64,000 bases of DNA from Streptomyces sp. A1277 (GTDB lineage Bacteria > Actinomycetota > Actinomycetes > Streptomycetales > Streptomycetaceae), in assembly GCF_004795015.1 (NCBI RefSeq), contig NZ_SSBI01000001.1, positions 240,798 through 304,797 on the forward strand. Reading direction: 5' to 3'. How positions within the stretch are numbered: the first letter of the stretch is position 1; each line of letters opens with the position of its first letter. The position numbers and the translations under genes are program-made. Under the pieces are notes generated by a model. The model worked only from the letters and a program-made list of their open reading frames with translations. It had not been told where the DNA came from and did no database searches. This document shows, in pieces, positions 34,753 through 45,330 of this stretch.

Positions 34753-36450
34753 TCAGAAGCCGCGCGTCCGCTTGGCCGCGCGGCGGTTCGCCCCGCCGAC
34801 CGCGCCCGGCACCCGCATGAACAGCCGGGAGATCTCGCTCCCCAGATTCACCCCGATGGCGATGGCCAGGGCCGTCGCCACCGCGGTCGACAGCGAGGCC
34901 AGCCCCCGGTCCAGCTCGTTCTGCGCGACGCCCAGCAGACCGAAGTACGTCGCCGAACCGGGCAGCAGCGGCCCGATCGCGGCCGTGATGAACGGCAGCG
35001 ACGAGGTGTACCGGTACCGAGAGAACAACTGCCCGAACAGCCCGACCAGCCCGGCCGCCGTCGCCGTGGCGGCCACCGGCGACAGGCCGCCCGTCCGCGC
35101 CATCGCCCCGAAGACGATCCAGGCCACCCCGCCGTTGAGGGTCACCGCGAGCACCGTCGCCCGCTCCTGCTGGAGCAGGATCGCGAACGACAGGGTCAGC
35201 ACCATCGACGCCAGGATCTGGATCACCGGCCGGTCGTGCGTGATGAACCGTGCCTCCGGGTTCAGCTCCGCGCCCAGCTGAAGCCCCCCGTACAGGGCCA
35301 GCAGCACCCCGGTGACGATGGCGATGAAGAAGTACATGACCTCCAGGAGCCGCGCCGAGGCCGTGATGTAGTAGCCGGTCAGGCCGTCCTGCACGCCCGC
35401 CACCAGCGCCCGCCCCGGCAGCAGCGCGAACAGTCCACCGGTGATCACCGCCGAGGGCCGTACGTCCGACCAGTGGGTCAGGGTCAGCGCCACGCCCATC
35501 GCGGCGGGCGGCATCGCCGCCACCACGAACTGGTAGAACTCCGGCAGCCCGCGCCCCGCACACAGCCAGGCCAGCCGGTCGCCGAGCATCGCGCCGAGCG
35601 CCGCGATCACGAACACCAGCGGGCCACCGCCGACCAGCACGGACGCCGCACCGGCCAGCCCGCCGGCGGCCAGCGTGAGCACCCAGCCGGGGTACGGGTG
35701 CCGGTTGCGCCGGATCTCCGCGAGGCGCCGGTATGCCTCCTCGAGCGAGATCTCGCTCTCCGGAGTGGTGATGTCGTCGATGAGCCGGAAGACCGCCGCC
35801 AGCCGGGTGTAGTCGGTGCCCCGGCGGCGTACCGTACGGCTCGCCGTCACCGGGTCCTCCACCAGCGACGGCTGGTGCGAGATCGACAGCAGGGTGAACG
35901 TCACCGTCGGCTCGCAGCGGTCCAGACCGTAGCTGCGGGTCACCGCGAACATCGCCGCCTCGACGTCCTCGGCGCCCTCACCGCCCGCGAGCAGCAGCTC
36001 CCCGATACGCAGCGTCAGGTCGAGCACGCGCGGCACCGCGGGCCCCGCCTCGTCGTGCCGCTGGACCGGCTCCGGCGCCGGGCGCTCGGCGACCGGCATC
36101 CGCAGCATCGTGCGCATCCGGTCCTGCCAGGGCGCCTCCTTGGTCAGCCGGACCATCGGGACGCCGTGCGCCGGAGTGAACGCCGGCGGGGAGTCCCGGA
36201 AGCTGTACGTGCTCGGCAGGGCGAACGCCGAACCGGTCGTCTCCGGCCCGGAAGCGGAACCCGTACCCGGGGCGGAGCCCGAACCCTGCGACTCGGGTGT
36301 CAGACCGGCCGGAAGGGCGAATTCCGACGTCGGGTGGTCCTCCTCCGGCGGCGGCGCGGGACGGTCCGTCCCGGCAGGCCGGGAGAAGGCGCTGTGCGCC
36401 TCGTCGGACTGGGGCTTCTCGTCATCGGGCCCGTCCGGTTCCGCCACCAC
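34753..36450 (-). CDS. Threonine/serine exporter family protein (ThrE-like)
   Basis: A 565-residue protein. Residues about 1-140 are a polar, Pro/Gly/Ser-rich cytoplasmic extension. Residues about 145-250 are the conserved soluble part of the ThrE fold (LTLRIGELLLAGGEGAEDVE and RLIDDITT). About ten membrane helices follow (255-545), covering both ThrE domains, with RHPYPGWVLTLAAGGLAGAA at the first. C. glutamicum ThrE exports threonine and serine; related actinobacterial proteins are less studied. The C-terminus is basic. It is convergent with the DedA gene and downstream of ppa, from which a strong terminator separates it. Confidence 0.85.
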   Translation of the reverse strand: MVAEPDGPDDEKPQSDEAHSAFSRPAGTDRPAPPPEEDHPTSEFALPAGLTPESQGSGSAPGTGSASGPETTGSAFALPSTYSFRDSPPAFTPAHGVPMVRLTKEAPWQDRMRTMLRMPVAERPAPEPVQRHDEAGPAVPRVLDLTLRIGELLLAGGEGAEDVEAAMFAVTRSYGLDRCEPTVTFTLLSISHQPSLVEDPVTASRTVRRRGTDYTRLAAVFRLIDDITTPESEISLEEAYRRLAEIRRNRHPYPGWVLTLAAGGLAGAASVLVGGGPLVFVIAALGAMLGDRLAWLCAGRGLPEFYQFVVAAMPPAAMGVALTLTHWSDVRPSAVITGGLFALLPGRALVAGVQDGLTGYYITASARLLEVMYFFIAIVTGVLLALYGGLQLGAELNPEARFITHDRPVIQILASMVLTLSFAILLQQERATVLAVTLNGGVAWIVFGAMARTGGLSPVAATATAAGLVGLFGQLFSRYRYTSSLPFITAAIGPLLPGSATYFGLLGVAQNELDRGLASLSTAVATALAIAIGVNLGSEISRLFMRVPGAVGGANRRAAKRTRGF

Positions 36451-36555
36451 TCGCCCTCGCTCCTCATCGGCTGTGCGTCCTCGGCTGCGCTCCTGCCCAG
36501 TATGGACACGCTCAAAGGGGACAGGTCGGTCCGATGGATCATGACCTCACGCGAA

Positions 36556-36589
36556 ACGGGCGGCACACCCGTGAAGGTGTACCGCCCGT
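36556..36589 (-). terminator. ppa terminator
   Basis: ACGGGCGGCACACC and GGTGTACCGCCCGT pair with one mismatch over a 6-base loop, 29 bp past the ppa stop on the minus strand and before the ThrE-like start. Confidence 0.75.
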
Positions 36590-36617
36590 CGCGTGGTCCC
36601 GGTCCGCAAGCGGAACG

Positions 36618-37112
36618 TCAGTGCGCGCCGCCCTGCGCCTCAAGGCGCTTGCGGGAGGCGTCGATCTCGGCCTCGGCCTCGGCGCGGCCGACCCAGTCGG
36701 CGCCTTCGACGGACTTCCCCGGCTCCAGGTCCTTGTAGACCTCGAAGAAGTGCTGGATCTCCAGGCGGTCGAACTCCGACACGTGCTGGATGTCCTGCAG
36801 GTGCTCCACCCGGGGGTCGGACGCCGGAACGCACAGCAGCTTGTCGTCGCCGCCGGCCTCGTCGGTCATCCGGAACATGCCGATCGCGCGGCACTTGATG
36901 AGGCAGCCGGGGAACGTCGGCTCCTCCAGGATGACCAGCGCGTCCAGCGGGTCGCCGTCCTCGCCGAGGGTGTTCTCGACGAAGCCGTAGTCCGCCGGGT
37001 AGCTGGTCGAGGTGAAGAGCCGACGGTCCAGACGAATCCGGCCGGTCTCGTGATCCACCTCGTACTTGTTGCGCGAACCCTTCGGGATCTCGATAACGAC
37101 GTCGAACTCCAC
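36618..37112 (-). CDS. ppa: Inorganic pyrophosphatase, family I
   Basis: A 164-residue soluble pyrophosphatase that hydrolyses PPi from biosynthetic reactions. The family block [17 protein letters not shown] is at about 8-24, and the metal-binding core is [12 protein letters not shown]. The length matches actinobacterial family I enzymes. GTG at 37112 ([12 protein letters not shown]) follows a GGAGG site; the longer frame starts inside that ribosome site. It is divergent from the dacB gene across 86 bp. Confidence 0.94.
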   Translation of the reverse strand: MEFDVVIEIPKGSRNKYEVDHETGRIRLDRRLFTSTSYPADYGFVENTLGEDGDPLDALVILEEPTFPGCLIKCRAIGMFRMTDEAGGDDKLLCVPASDPRVEHLQDIQHVSEFDRLEIQHFFEVYKDLEPGKSVEGADWVGRAEAEAEIDASRKRLEAQGGAH

Positions 37113-37198
37113 GGGTGGCTCCTCCATGATCAACACATACGACTGGTGGTTAAGTGTCCCTCACGCAGATGTGTGCTCGCGAAAGGGGCTGGTCAACG

Positions 37199-38680
37199 GT
37201 GGCCGAGCCGGTGGAAAGACCGTCGATCGACCCGCCCGGCAGGCCGAGCGGGACCCTCGCGGGACGCCTGGGCGTACGGGGCGGGCCGAACGACTGGCAG
37301 TTCACGGCCGTCTCCGCCGTCGCCGGTCTGGCGCTCGCGGCCGGCGCCGTCCTCGCCGCCGGCCCCTGGGACTCGGGTCAGCGTAAGGCCGAGCAGGACT
37401 GGGCCGCCGCCCGCAGCAGCACAGGTGGCGCACATCACGCCTCCGGCGACTCCTCGGGCCCCGCCCCTGCCCCCAGCGCCCCCGCGGTCCTCGCCGCCCT
37501 CGGCACCGCCACCCAGGACGCCCCGGCCGGTGGTCCGCCCGACCTGAGCGCCGTCCTGGAGCCGCTGCTGAAGAACGACGCGCTCGGCGACCGGCGCGCC
37601 GCCGTCGTCATCGACACCGCCACCGGCAAGCGGCTCTACGGCAAGGGGGCCGACGCCCCCATGACGCCCGCCTCCACCGTCAAGATCGCCACCACCGTCG
37701 CCGCCCTGAGCGCGCTCGGCCCCGCCCACCGCATCCCCACCACCGTCCGCGCCTCCGCCGACCTGCGCACCGTCACCCTCGTCGGCGGCGGCGACCCCAC
37801 CCTCGACAAGGCCGCCCTGCGCGCCCTCGCCACCGACACCGCCCGCGCCCTCAAGGCCGGCAAGGCCGCCTCCGTACGGCTCCGCTACGACACCTCCGGC
37901 TACGCGGGGCCCTCGCACCACCCGATCGGCCCCAACGAGAACATCGCTCCGATGAGCGCCCTGATGGTGAACGAGGGCCGCCAGGACGACTCCTCCAGCG
38001 GCCCAGCCCCGCGCAGCGAGGACCCGGCCGGGGACGCCGCCCGCACCTTCGCCGGACTCCTGGACGACGCCGGGATCACCACCAAGTCGGCCCCCGCCGC
38101 CGGCCGCGCCGCCAAGACCTCCCGTACCGTCGCCAAGCACCTGTCCGCCCCGCTCTCCGGCCTGGTCGAACGGGCCCTGACCAACAGCGACAACGACATC
38201 GCCGAGGCCCTCGCCCGGCAGACCGCCGTCGCCGCCGGCGAACCCGCCGACTTCAACGGCGGCCGACGAGCCGTCACCGCCCAGCTGAAGAAGCTAGGTC
38301 TGCCGCTCAAGGGCGTGAACGTCGCCGACGGCAGCGGACTCAACCGCAAGGACAAGGTCACCGCCGCCCTGCTGGCCGGCCTCCTCGCCCGGTCGGCCGA
38401 CCCGGCCCACCCCGAACTGCGCCCCGTCCTCACCGGCCTCCCGGTGGCCGGATTCAGCGGCACGCTCAGCGGCCGCTACACCGCCAAGGCCGGAGGTACC
38501 GGCTTCATCCGCGCCAAGACCGGCACCCTCACCGGCGTCAACACCCTCGCCGGCACGGTCGTCGACACCCGGGGCCGACTCCTCGCCTTCGCCTTCCTGG
38601 CCTCCGGCACCACCGCCCCCTCCGAAGCCCAGGCCGCCCTCGACGAACTCGCCACCGCGCTCGCCGCCGGCAAGCGATGA
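37199..38680 (+). CDS. dacB: D-alanyl-D-alanine carboxypeptidase/endopeptidase (PBP4 type)
   Basis: A 493-residue class C low-molecular-weight penicillin-binding protein. A short cytoplasmic segment and one membrane helix (about 36-55) anchor it; a low-complexity linker follows (about 75-112). Active-site motifs are Ser159-x-x-Lys162 (ASTVK), Ser330-Asp-Asn332 (TNSDND) and Lys440-Thr-Gly (AKTGTLTG). It trims or cleaves peptidoglycan cross-links outside the membrane. GTG at 37199 has gaaagggg upstream. Gene order ppa, dacB, zincin, tilS is conserved in Streptomyces as I recall it. Confidence 0.9.
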   Translation: MAEPVERPSIDPPGRPSGTLAGRLGVRGGPNDWQFTAVSAVAGLALAAGAVLAAGPWDSGQRKAEQDWAAARSSTGGAHHASGDSSGPAPAPSAPAVLAALGTATQDAPAGGPPDLSAVLEPLLKNDALGDRRAAVVIDTATGKRLYGKGADAPMTPASTVKIATTVAALSALGPAHRIPTTVRASADLRTVTLVGGGDPTLDKAALRALATDTARALKAGKAASVRLRYDTSGYAGPSHHPIGPNENIAPMSALMVNEGRQDDSSSGPAPRSEDPAGDAARTFAGLLDDAGITTKSAPAAGRAAKTSRTVAKHLSAPLSGLVERALTNSDNDIAEALARQTAVAAGEPADFNGGRRAVTAQLKKLGLPLKGVNVADGSGLNRKDKVTAALLAGLLARSADPAHPELRPVLTGLPVAGFSGTLSGRYTAKAGGTGFIRAKTGTLTGVNTLAGTVVDTRGRLLAFAFLASGTTAPSEAQAALDELATALAAGKR

Positions 38681-38729
38681 GCCGGTCAACACCTCACCGC
38701 ATCAAGGGCCGAGCACGTACGGTTGACGC

Positions 38730-39863
38730 ATGACGAGCATCGGTGGTGCAGGGATGGTCGACTGGAACCTCGCGGTCGCGACCGCGACCCGGCTTGTGCG
38801 GCCGGGCCCCGAGATCAGCCGCGAGGAGGCCCGCGAAGTCGTCGCGGAGCTGCGCAGGCACGCGAAGGCCGCGGAGGAGCACGTCCGTTCCTTCACCCGG
38901 ATGATCCCCGAAGGGACCGAACCCGAGGACACCCCCGTCCTGGTCGTCGACCGCACGGGCTGGATCAAGGCGAACGTCGCGGGCTTCCGCGAACTGCTGC
39001 GCCCCCTCCTGGAGAAGATGGAGGAGCGGCGCAGCGGCGGCGCGGGCGGCGCCGTGCTCGGCGCGGTCGGCTCCAAGGTGACCGGCGTCGAGGTCGGGAT
39101 GCTGCTGTCCTTCCTGTCCTCCCGCGTCCTCGGCCAGTACGAGACCTTCGCCCCCGCCACCCGCGAACTGCCCGCCTCCGCCGGCGGCGGCGGCCGGCTC
39201 CTGCTGGTGGCGCCCAACATCGTCCACGTCGAGCGCGAGCTTGAGGTCGACCCGCACGACTTCCGCCTCTGGGTCGCCCTCCACGAGGAGACCCACCGCA
39301 CCCAGTTCACCGCGGTGCCCTGGCTCCGCGACCACCTCCAGGGCGAGATCCAGTCCTTCCTGGACGAGACCGACGTCGACCCGATGACGTTCCTGGAGCG
39401 GCTGCGCGAGGCCGTCCAGTCGCTCGCCGGCGGCCGCCCCGAGGGCGAGGACGGCGAGGACGGCGGGCGCAGCCTGGTCGAGCTCGTCCAGACCCCCGCC
39501 CAGCGCGAGATCCTCGGCCGGCTCACCGCCGTGATGTCCCTGCTGGAGGGGCACGCCGACTACGTGATGGACGGCGTCGGCCCCGAGGTGGTGTCCTCCG
39601 TCGGCGAGATCCGCGAGAAGTTCCAGCAGCGCAGGGCCCGCGGCGCGAGTCGCCTCGACCAGGCGCTGCGCAAGCTGCTCGGGCTCGACGCCAAGCTGCG
39701 CCAGTACCGGGACGGCGAGCGGTTCGTGCGCGCCGTGGTCGACGAGGTCGGCATGGACGGCTTCAACCGCGTGTGGACCTCGCCCAACACCCTCCCGACC
39801 AAGGCCGAGATCGCCCGCCCCGAGGACTGGATCGCGAGGGTGCACCGTAAGGCAGAGTCATGA
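38730..39863 (+). CDS. Zinc-dependent metalloprotease-like protein (DUF2342/zincin_2)
   Basis: A 377-residue protein with the zincin motif HEETH at 185-189 (WVALHEETHRTQF). It belongs to the DUF2342 family, often annotated as coenzyme F420 biosynthesis-associated because of gene neighbourhood; the biochemical role is unproven. No signal peptide is visible. The acidic loop GRPEGEDGEDGG (about 234-245) is low complexity. It lies 49 bp after dacB and about 200 bp before tilS on the same strand; that 200-bp gap shows no gene. Confidence 0.83.
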   Translation: MTSIGGAGMVDWNLAVATATRLVRPGPEISREEAREVVAELRRHAKAAEEHVRSFTRMIPEGTEPEDTPVLVVDRTGWIKANVAGFRELLRPLLEKMEERRSGGAGGAVLGAVGSKVTGVEVGMLLSFLSSRVLGQYETFAPATRELPASAGGGGRLLLVAPNIVHVERELEVDPHDFRLWVALHEETHRTQFTAVPWLRDHLQGEIQSFLDETDVDPMTFLERLREAVQSLAGGRPEGEDGEDGGRSLVELVQTPAQREILGRLTAVMSLLEGHADYVMDGVGPEVVSSVGEIREKFQQRRARGASRLDQALRKLLGLDAKLRQYRDGERFVRAVVDEVGMDGFNRVWTSPNTLPTKAEIARPEDWIARVHRKAES

Positions 39864-40064
39864 TCACGGCCCGTGTGCGGGCCCGGGACCCGAAGGCAAC
39901 GCACCGGTAATCACCCATCCGAGGGACCGTAGGGGCATGGGAAGGCGTGCAATGCTCGATGAACGGCATTGCTCTGTCACCATCGACGCACTCTGAGTGA
40001 CGGCACACCTTCCCGTCCCGGCACTCCGGGACTCCCCTGAAGAACTTCACGAAGGGCACCGGAC

Positions 40065-41147
40065 ATGGGTCCCCATCCTGCGGTCGCGGCGATACGCCTG
40101 GCGGTCCGCCGCGTACTCCACGACGTCATCGCCGAACACGCCGAACAGACCGGACGCGCCGGGCACGCCCCGCACCCCGAGCTCGCACAAGCTGGCGCGG
40201 GCAGCCGCCGCACCGCACTTCCCGAACGCCCCGATACCCCACTGGTGCTCGTGGCATGCTCCGGCGGCGCCGATTCCATGGCGCTCGCCTCCGCCCTCGC
40301 CTTCGAGGCCCGCAAACTCCCCGTCCGGGCCGGCGGCGTCACCGTCGACCACGGCCTCCAGGACGGCTCCGACATCCGCGCGACCGAGGTCGCCGCCCGG
40401 CTCGCCGCCATGGACCTCGGCCCGGCCGAGGCCGTCGCCGTCCGCGTCGGCCGCGACGGAGGCCCCGAGGCCGCCGCCCGAGACGCCCGCTACGCCGCCC
40501 TCGACGCCGCCGCCGAACGCCACGGCGCCGCCGCCGTCCTGCTCGGCCACACCCGCGACGACCAGGCCGAGACCGTCCTGCTGGGCCTCGCCCGCGGCTC
40601 CGGCATCCGCTCCCTGTCCGGCATGGCCGCCGCCTCGGGCCCGGCCGGCCGCTACCGCCGCCCCTTCCTCCACCTCGACCGCCAGACCGCCCGCACCGCG
40701 TGCCTGGCCCAGTCCCTGCCCGTCTGGGACGACCCCCACAACATCGACCCCGCCTACACCCGCTCCCGGCTGCGCCACGAGGGCCTGCCCGCCCTGGAGA
40801 AGGCGCTCGGCAAGGGCGTCGTGGAAGCCCTCGCCCGCACGGCGCAGCTCTCCCGCGACGACGCCGACGCCCTGGACACCTGGGCCGCCGCCGCGGACCG
40901 TGACGTACGCGACGACGCGGGCCGCCTGGAGTGCGCCAAGCTGTACGCGCTGCCCCCCGCCGTACGCCGCAGGGTGCTGCGCCGGGCCGCCATAGAGGCG
41001 GGCTCCCCGGCCGGTTCGCTCTTCGCCCGGCACATCGAGGAGGTCGACCGCCTCGTCACCGGCTGGCGCGGCCAGCAGGCCATCAACCTCCCCGGCCGCG
41101 TCGAAGCCCTGCGGCAGGGTGGCAGACTGGTCATCCGGCAGAGCTGA
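40065..41147 (+). CDS. tilS: tRNA(Ile)-lysidine synthetase
   Basis: A 360-residue PP-loop ATPase that converts the wobble cytidine of tRNA-Ile(CAU) to lysidine, an essential step. The PP-loop is SGGADS at 66-71. The block [20 protein letters not shown] is the family's second signature. The short C-terminal domain ends near [10 protein letters not shown]. Translation starts at ATG 40065 and the gene is followed by hpt on the same strand, a pairing conserved across many bacteria (tilS-hpt-ftsH). Confidence 0.93.
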   Translation: MGPHPAVAAIRLAVRRVLHDVIAEHAEQTGRAGHAPHPELAQAGAGSRRTALPERPDTPLVLVACSGGADSMALASALAFEARKLPVRAGGVTVDHGLQDGSDIRATEVAARLAAMDLGPAEAVAVRVGRDGGPEAAARDARYAALDAAAERHGAAAVLLGHTRDDQAETVLLGLARGSGIRSLSGMAAASGPAGRYRRPFLHLDRQTARTACLAQSLPVWDDPHNIDPAYTRSRLRHEGLPALEKALGKGVVEALARTAQLSRDDADALDTWAAAADRDVRDDAGRLECAKLYALPPAVRRRVLRRAAIEAGSPAGSLFARHIEEVDRLVTGWRGQQAINLPGRVEALRQGGRLVIRQS

Positions 41148-41232
41148 CGCACAAGCGGCTGACATGCAGGGCGACCGGCCGCGCAGGTCCGGGACTCCGT
41201 CCCGGACCCGGCAGGCACAGAAAGAGACGCGG

Positions 41233-41787
41233 GTGAACGAGAAGGACATGGGCACCGACCTCCAGTCGGTGCTCCTCACCAAGGAAGAGATCGACGCGAA
41301 GCTCACCGAGCTGGCCGCGAAGATCGACGCGGAGTACGCAGGCAAGGACCTGCTCCTCGTCGGAGTCCTCAAGGGCGCGGTCATGGTCATGGCGGACCTG
41401 GCGCGCGCGCTGTCCACCCCCGTCACCATGGACTGGATGGCCGTCTCCTCGTACGGCGCGGGCACCCAGTCCTCCGGTGTCGTCCGGATCCTCAAGGACC
41501 TGGACACCGACATCAAGGGCAAGCACGTCCTGATCGTCGAGGACATCATCGACTCCGGCCTGACCCTGTCCTGGCTGATGTCGAACCTCGGCTCGCGCGA
41601 GCCGGCCTCGCTGGAGATCTGCACCCTGCTGCGCAAGCCGGACGCGGCGAAGGTCGCGCTCGACTGCAAGTGGGTCGGCTTCGACATTCCCAACGAGTTC
41701 GTCGTCGGCTACGGGCTCGACTACGCGGAGAAGTACCGCAACCTCCCCTTCGTCGGAACCCTCGCTCCGCACGTCTACGGAGGCTGA
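41233..41787 (+). CDS. hpt: Hypoxanthine phosphoribosyltransferase
   Basis: A 184-residue purine salvage enzyme. The PRPP-binding loop is [15 protein letters not shown], and [18 protein letters not shown] is the N-terminal family segment. GTG at 41233 ([12 protein letters not shown]) is preferred, with AAAGAGACGCGG before it; ATG at 41248 is an alternative. It follows tilS by 85 bp and precedes ftsH. Confidence 0.93.
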   Translation: MNEKDMGTDLQSVLLTKEEIDAKLTELAAKIDAEYAGKDLLLVGVLKGAVMVMADLARALSTPVTMDWMAVSSYGAGTQSSGVVRILKDLDTDIKGKHVLIVEDIIDSGLTLSWLMSNLGSREPASLEICTLLRKPDAAKVALDCKWVGFDIPNEFVVGYGLDYAEKYRNLPFVGTLAPHVYGG

Positions 41788-41981
41788 GGGCCCGCGGCCC
41801 CGCCGCGACGGACACCGGGAACCCTCACCGGCCTCCCGCCGTTGAGCCTTCGAAGGCGGGTTCGCCGGACGTCCGAGGCGGACGCCGGTGCCAATGCTGG
41901 GGTACCGTCCGAAGAACAGTCTTTACTCACAGCAGCATTTACCTACGGGCAGGAGGGACGGGGCGACTTCGCTCCGTATGG

Positions 41982-44006
41982 ATGGACGTGAAGCGATACT
42001 TCCGTGGGCCGGTCATGTGGATCGTGCTGGCCGTCCTCGCCGTGGTCGTGTTGATGAATGTCGTCGGCTCGGGCGGCGGCTACAAGACGGTGGACACCGG
42101 CCAGGTGATCCAGGCGATCAGCAAGAACCAGGTGGAGCAGGCCAAGCTGACCACCGGTGACGATCAAATCCTCAAGATTGAGCTGAAGGACGGCCAGAAG
42201 CTGACCGGCGAGTCCGGCAGCAAGTTCCAGGCGAGCTACATCGGCAACCAGGGCGTCCAGCTCGCCGACATGCTGCAGAAGAAGTTCGAGAGCGGTGACA
42301 TCGAGAAGGGTTACACCGTCTCGCCGTCGAAGCAGTCCCCGTTCGTCTCGATCCTCTTCTCGCTGCTGCCGTTCGTCCTCATCGTGGTCGTCTTCCTGTT
42401 CCTGATGAATCAGATGCAGGGCGGCGGCTCCAAGGTCATGCAGTTCGGCAAGTCCAAGGCCAAGCTGATCACCAAGGACACCCCCAAGACGACGTTCGCC
42501 GACGTGGCGGGCTCGGACGAGGCGGTCGAGGAGCTCCACGAGATCAAGGAGTTCCTCCAGGAGCCGGCGAAGTTCCAGGCCGTCGGCGCCAAGATCCCCA
42601 AGGGTGTCCTGCTGTACGGGCCTCCCGGCACGGGCAAGACGCTGCTCGCGCGCGCCGTCGCGGGCGAGGCGGGCGTCCCGTTCTACTCGATCTCCGGTTC
42701 CGACTTCGTGGAGATGTTCGTCGGTGTCGGTGCCTCCCGGGTCCGCGACCTCTTCGAGCAGGCCAAGGCGAACGCCCCGGCGATCGTCTTCGTCGACGAG
42801 ATCGACGCCGTCGGACGCCACCGCGGCGCCGGCATGGGCGGCGGCCACGACGAGCGCGAGCAGACGCTGAACCAGCTGCTCGTGGAGATGGACGGCTTCG
42901 ACGTGAAGGGCGGCGTCATCCTGATCGCCGCCACGAACCGGCCGGACATCCTCGACCCGGCGCTGCTGCGCCCGGGCCGCTTCGACCGGCAGATCGCCGT
43001 CGACCGCCCGGACATGCAGGGCCGTCTGGAGATCCTGAAGGTCCACCAGAAGGGCAAGCCGGTCGCCCCGGACGTCGACCTCGGCGCCGTCGCCCGCCGC
43101 ACCCCCGGCTTCACCGGCGCCGACCTGTCGAACGTGCTGAACGAAGCGGCGCTCCTCACGGCGCGCAGCAACCAGAAGCTCATCGACAACGAAATGCTCG
43201 ACGAGGCCATCGACCGCGTCGTGGCGGGCCCGCAGAAGCGGACCCGGATCATGTCCGAGAAGGAGAAGAAGATCACCGCGTACCACGAGGGCGGACACGC
43301 CCTGGTCGCGGCGGCCTCCCCCCAGTCGGACCCGGTCCACAAGATCACGATCCTCTCCCGCGGCCGCGCCCTCGGTTACACGATGGTGCTCCCGGAGGAG
43401 GACAAGTACTCCACGACGCGCAACGAGATGCTCGACCAGCTGGCGTACATGCTGGGCGGGCGCGCGGCCGAGGAGCTGGTCTTCCACGACCCGACCACCG
43501 GTGCCGCGAACGACATCGAGAAGGCCACGGCAACGGCCCGCGCGATGGTCACGCAGTACGGCATGACGGAGCGGCTCGGCGCGATCAAGTTCGGCGGCGA
43601 CAACACCGAACCCTTCGTCGGCCGCGAGATGGGCCACCAGCGCGACTACTCGGAAGAGGTCGCCGCGCTGGTCGACGAAGAGGTCAAGAAGCTCATCGAG
43701 ACCGCCCACAACGACGCGTGGGAGATCCTCGTCGAGAACCGCGACGTGCTGGACGCCCTGGTCCTCCGCCTCCTGGAGAAGGAGACCCTGGGCAAGGAGG
43801 AGATCGCCGAGATCTTCGCCCCGATCGTCAAGCGCCCGGCCCGCCCCGCGTGGACCGGCTCCGCCCGGCGCACGCCGTCCACCCGTCCGCCGGTGCTCTC
43901 CCCGAAGGAGCTCGCCCTCACCAACGGCGCGAGCACGGCGAACGGTTCGGTCACGGACACCGTCCCGGCCACCGAGTCGATCCCCGAGGAGCGACCCGAG
44001 AGCTAG
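41982..44006 (+). CDS. ftsH: ATP-dependent zinc metalloprotease FtsH
   Basis: A 674-residue membrane AAA+ protease that degrades misfolded membrane and some cytoplasmic proteins. Two membrane helices (about 11-28 and 119-142) flank an extracytoplasmic domain. The AAA module has Walker A GPPGTGKT (213-220), Walker [12 protein letters not shown] and [11 protein letters not shown]. The protease site is HEGGH (435-439). The tail after about 610 is low-complexity Pro/Thr/Ser. The ATG gives the conserved [16 protein letters not shown] start; an AGGAGG-like site is not close to it. The 194-bp gap before it holds no gene but a plausible promoter region. Confidence 0.95.
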   Translation: MDVKRYFRGPVMWIVLAVLAVVVLMNVVGSGGGYKTVDTGQVIQAISKNQVEQAKLTTGDDQILKIELKDGQKLTGESGSKFQASYIGNQGVQLADMLQKKFESGDIEKGYTVSPSKQSPFVSILFSLLPFVLIVVVFLFLMNQMQGGGSKVMQFGKSKAKLITKDTPKTTFADVAGSDEAVEELHEIKEFLQEPAKFQAVGAKIPKGVLLYGPPGTGKTLLARAVAGEAGVPFYSISGSDFVEMFVGVGASRVRDLFEQAKANAPAIVFVDEIDAVGRHRGAGMGGGHDEREQTLNQLLVEMDGFDVKGGVILIAATNRPDILDPALLRPGRFDRQIAVDRPDMQGRLEILKVHQKGKPVAPDVDLGAVARRTPGFTGADLSNVLNEAALLTARSNQKLIDNEMLDEAIDRVVAGPQKRTRIMSEKEKKITAYHEGGHALVAAASPQSDPVHKITILSRGRALGYTMVLPEEDKYSTTRNEMLDQLAYMLGGRAAEELVFHDPTTGAANDIEKATATARAMVTQYGMTERLGAIKFGGDNTEPFVGREMGHQRDYSEEVAALVDEEVKKLIETAHNDAWEILVENRDVLDALVLRLLEKETLGKEEIAEIFAPIVKRPARPAWTGSARRTPSTRPPVLSPKELALTNGASTANGSVTDTVPATESIPEERPES

Positions 44007-44061
44007 TCACCGACCCCGGTGTGTTCCCTGTCACGGGGCTCCCACCGGGCCCGGAATGGAT

Positions 44062-44105
44062 GCCGCGCCCCCCAGGTTCTAGCCTGTTGGGGGCGCGGCT
44101 TTTCC
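44062..44105 (+). terminator. ftsH terminator
   Basis: GCCGCGCCCCC (44062-44072) and GGGGGCGCGGC (44089-44099) form a perfect 11-bp stem, extended by an inner CAGG/CCTG pair and followed by TTTTCC. This is an unusually canonical rho-independent terminator for this genome. Confidence 0.8.
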
Positions 44106-44151
44106 GTACACCTGCGCGAATGCCCCCGCAGTGACTAGGAACGAGGCACAC

Positions 44152-44757
44152 ATGACCGACCCGGTGACGCTGGACGGCCAGGGACCGATCGGCGAGTTCG
44201 ACGAGAAGCGCGCCGAGGCCGCTGTACGAGAGCTGCTCATCGCAGTCGGCGAGGACCCGGACCGCGAGGGTCTGCGGGAGACCCCGGGGCGCGTGGCGCG
44301 GGCGTACAAGGAGATATTCTCGGGCCTGTACCAGGAGCCCGAGGACGTCCTGACGACCACGTTCGACCTGGGCCACGACGAGATGGTGCTGGTCAAGGAC
44401 ATCGAAGTGTTCAGCACCTGTGAACACCACCTGGTCCCGTTCCGCGGGGTGGCGCACGTCGGGTACATCCCGGCCACCAGCGGCAAGATCACCGGTCTGT
44501 CGAAGCTGGCCCGGCTGGTGGACGTCTACGCCCGCCGGCCGCAGGTGCAGGAGCGGCTGACCACGCAGGTCGCCGAGTCCCTGATGGAGATCCTGGAGCC
44601 GCGCGGCGTCATCGTCGTCATCGAGTGCGAGCACATGTGCATGTCGATGCGCGGCATCCGCAAGCCGGGGGCGAAGACGCTGACCTCGGCCGTCCGCGGG
44701 CAGCTGAGGGACCCCGCGACGCGCGCCGAGGCCATGAGCCTGATCATGGCGCGCTGA
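44152..44757 (+). CDS. folE: GTP cyclohydrolase I
   Basis: A 201-residue enzyme making dihydroneopterin triphosphate from GTP, the first step of folate synthesis. Zinc and catalytic blocks are [10 protein letters not shown] and [16 protein letters not shown]. The ATG at 44152 follows aggaacgagg. It is separated from ftsH by a terminator, so it has its own promoter, and it converges with the minus-strand folate operon. Confidence 0.95.
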   Translation: MTDPVTLDGQGPIGEFDEKRAEAAVRELLIAVGEDPDREGLRETPGRVARAYKEIFSGLYQEPEDVLTTTFDLGHDEMVLVKDIEVFSTCEHHLVPFRGVAHVGYIPATSGKITGLSKLARLVDVYARRPQVQERLTTQVAESLMEILEPRGVIVVIECEHMCMSMRGIRKPGAKTLTSAVRGQLRDPATRAEAMSLIMAR

Positions 44758-44789
44758 CGCCCCCGTGGGGACGTGTGGCGCACCCGCCC

Positions 44790-45272
44790 CTACGCCGCTG
44801 CCGTGCCGGGGTTGTCGTCCTTGTCGTCCGGGAGCTTGCAGACGTGCTCCAGGAAGAGGGCGGCGGCGATGACGGCGATGCCGGCCAGGACCGCGAAGCC
44901 GGCGTAGACGGCCTGGTCGCGGCGGGGCGGGATGTCGAGGGAGCCGAGCAGGAAGACGCCCGTGCCGCCGTACATCCCGGCGACCAGGGCGACCACGAGG
45001 GCGCTGGCCTGGGCGAAGACCAGGGCGCGGGCCGCCATCAGCGGCTCGACGCCCTTCGCGCCCGGCCGGCGCTCGCGCTGGGCGCGCAGCCGGGAGCGGA
45101 TGGACAGGGCCGTGGCCAGCAGGACGACGGCGATCACCGCGAGCACGATGGGCGCGGCCAGCGGCACGCTGGGCAGGGTGCCGTAGGAGTCCCAGAGGCG
45201 GGCGGCGCCCCAGGACAGGACGCCGGCGGCGGCGAAGAGGCCGGCCAGGACTCCGAGCCGTAGTTGCTTCAC
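44790..45272 (-). CDS. DUF3180 membrane protein
   Basis: A 160-residue membrane protein with four predicted helices (about 5-27, 36-58, 82-105, 120-145) and a charged loop RSRLRAQRERRPGAK between helices 2 and 3. DUF3180 is an actinobacterial family consistently encoded after folK; its function is unknown. GTG start at 45272. It is the last gene of the folate operon, 58 bp after folK. Confidence 0.82.
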   Translation of the reverse strand: MKQLRLGVLAGLFAAAGVLSWGAARLWDSYGTLPSVPLAAPIVLAVIAVVLLATALSIRSRLRAQRERRPGAKGVEPLMAARALVFAQASALVVALVAGMYGGTGVFLLGSLDIPPRRDQAVYAGFAVLAGIAVIAAALFLEHVCKLPDDKDDNPGTAAA

Positions 45273-45330
45273 CGGGTGAGCCGCCTTCCGCCGCCTGTGA
45301 TCGTCCCGCTGTCTTCTGTGAGCCTAACGA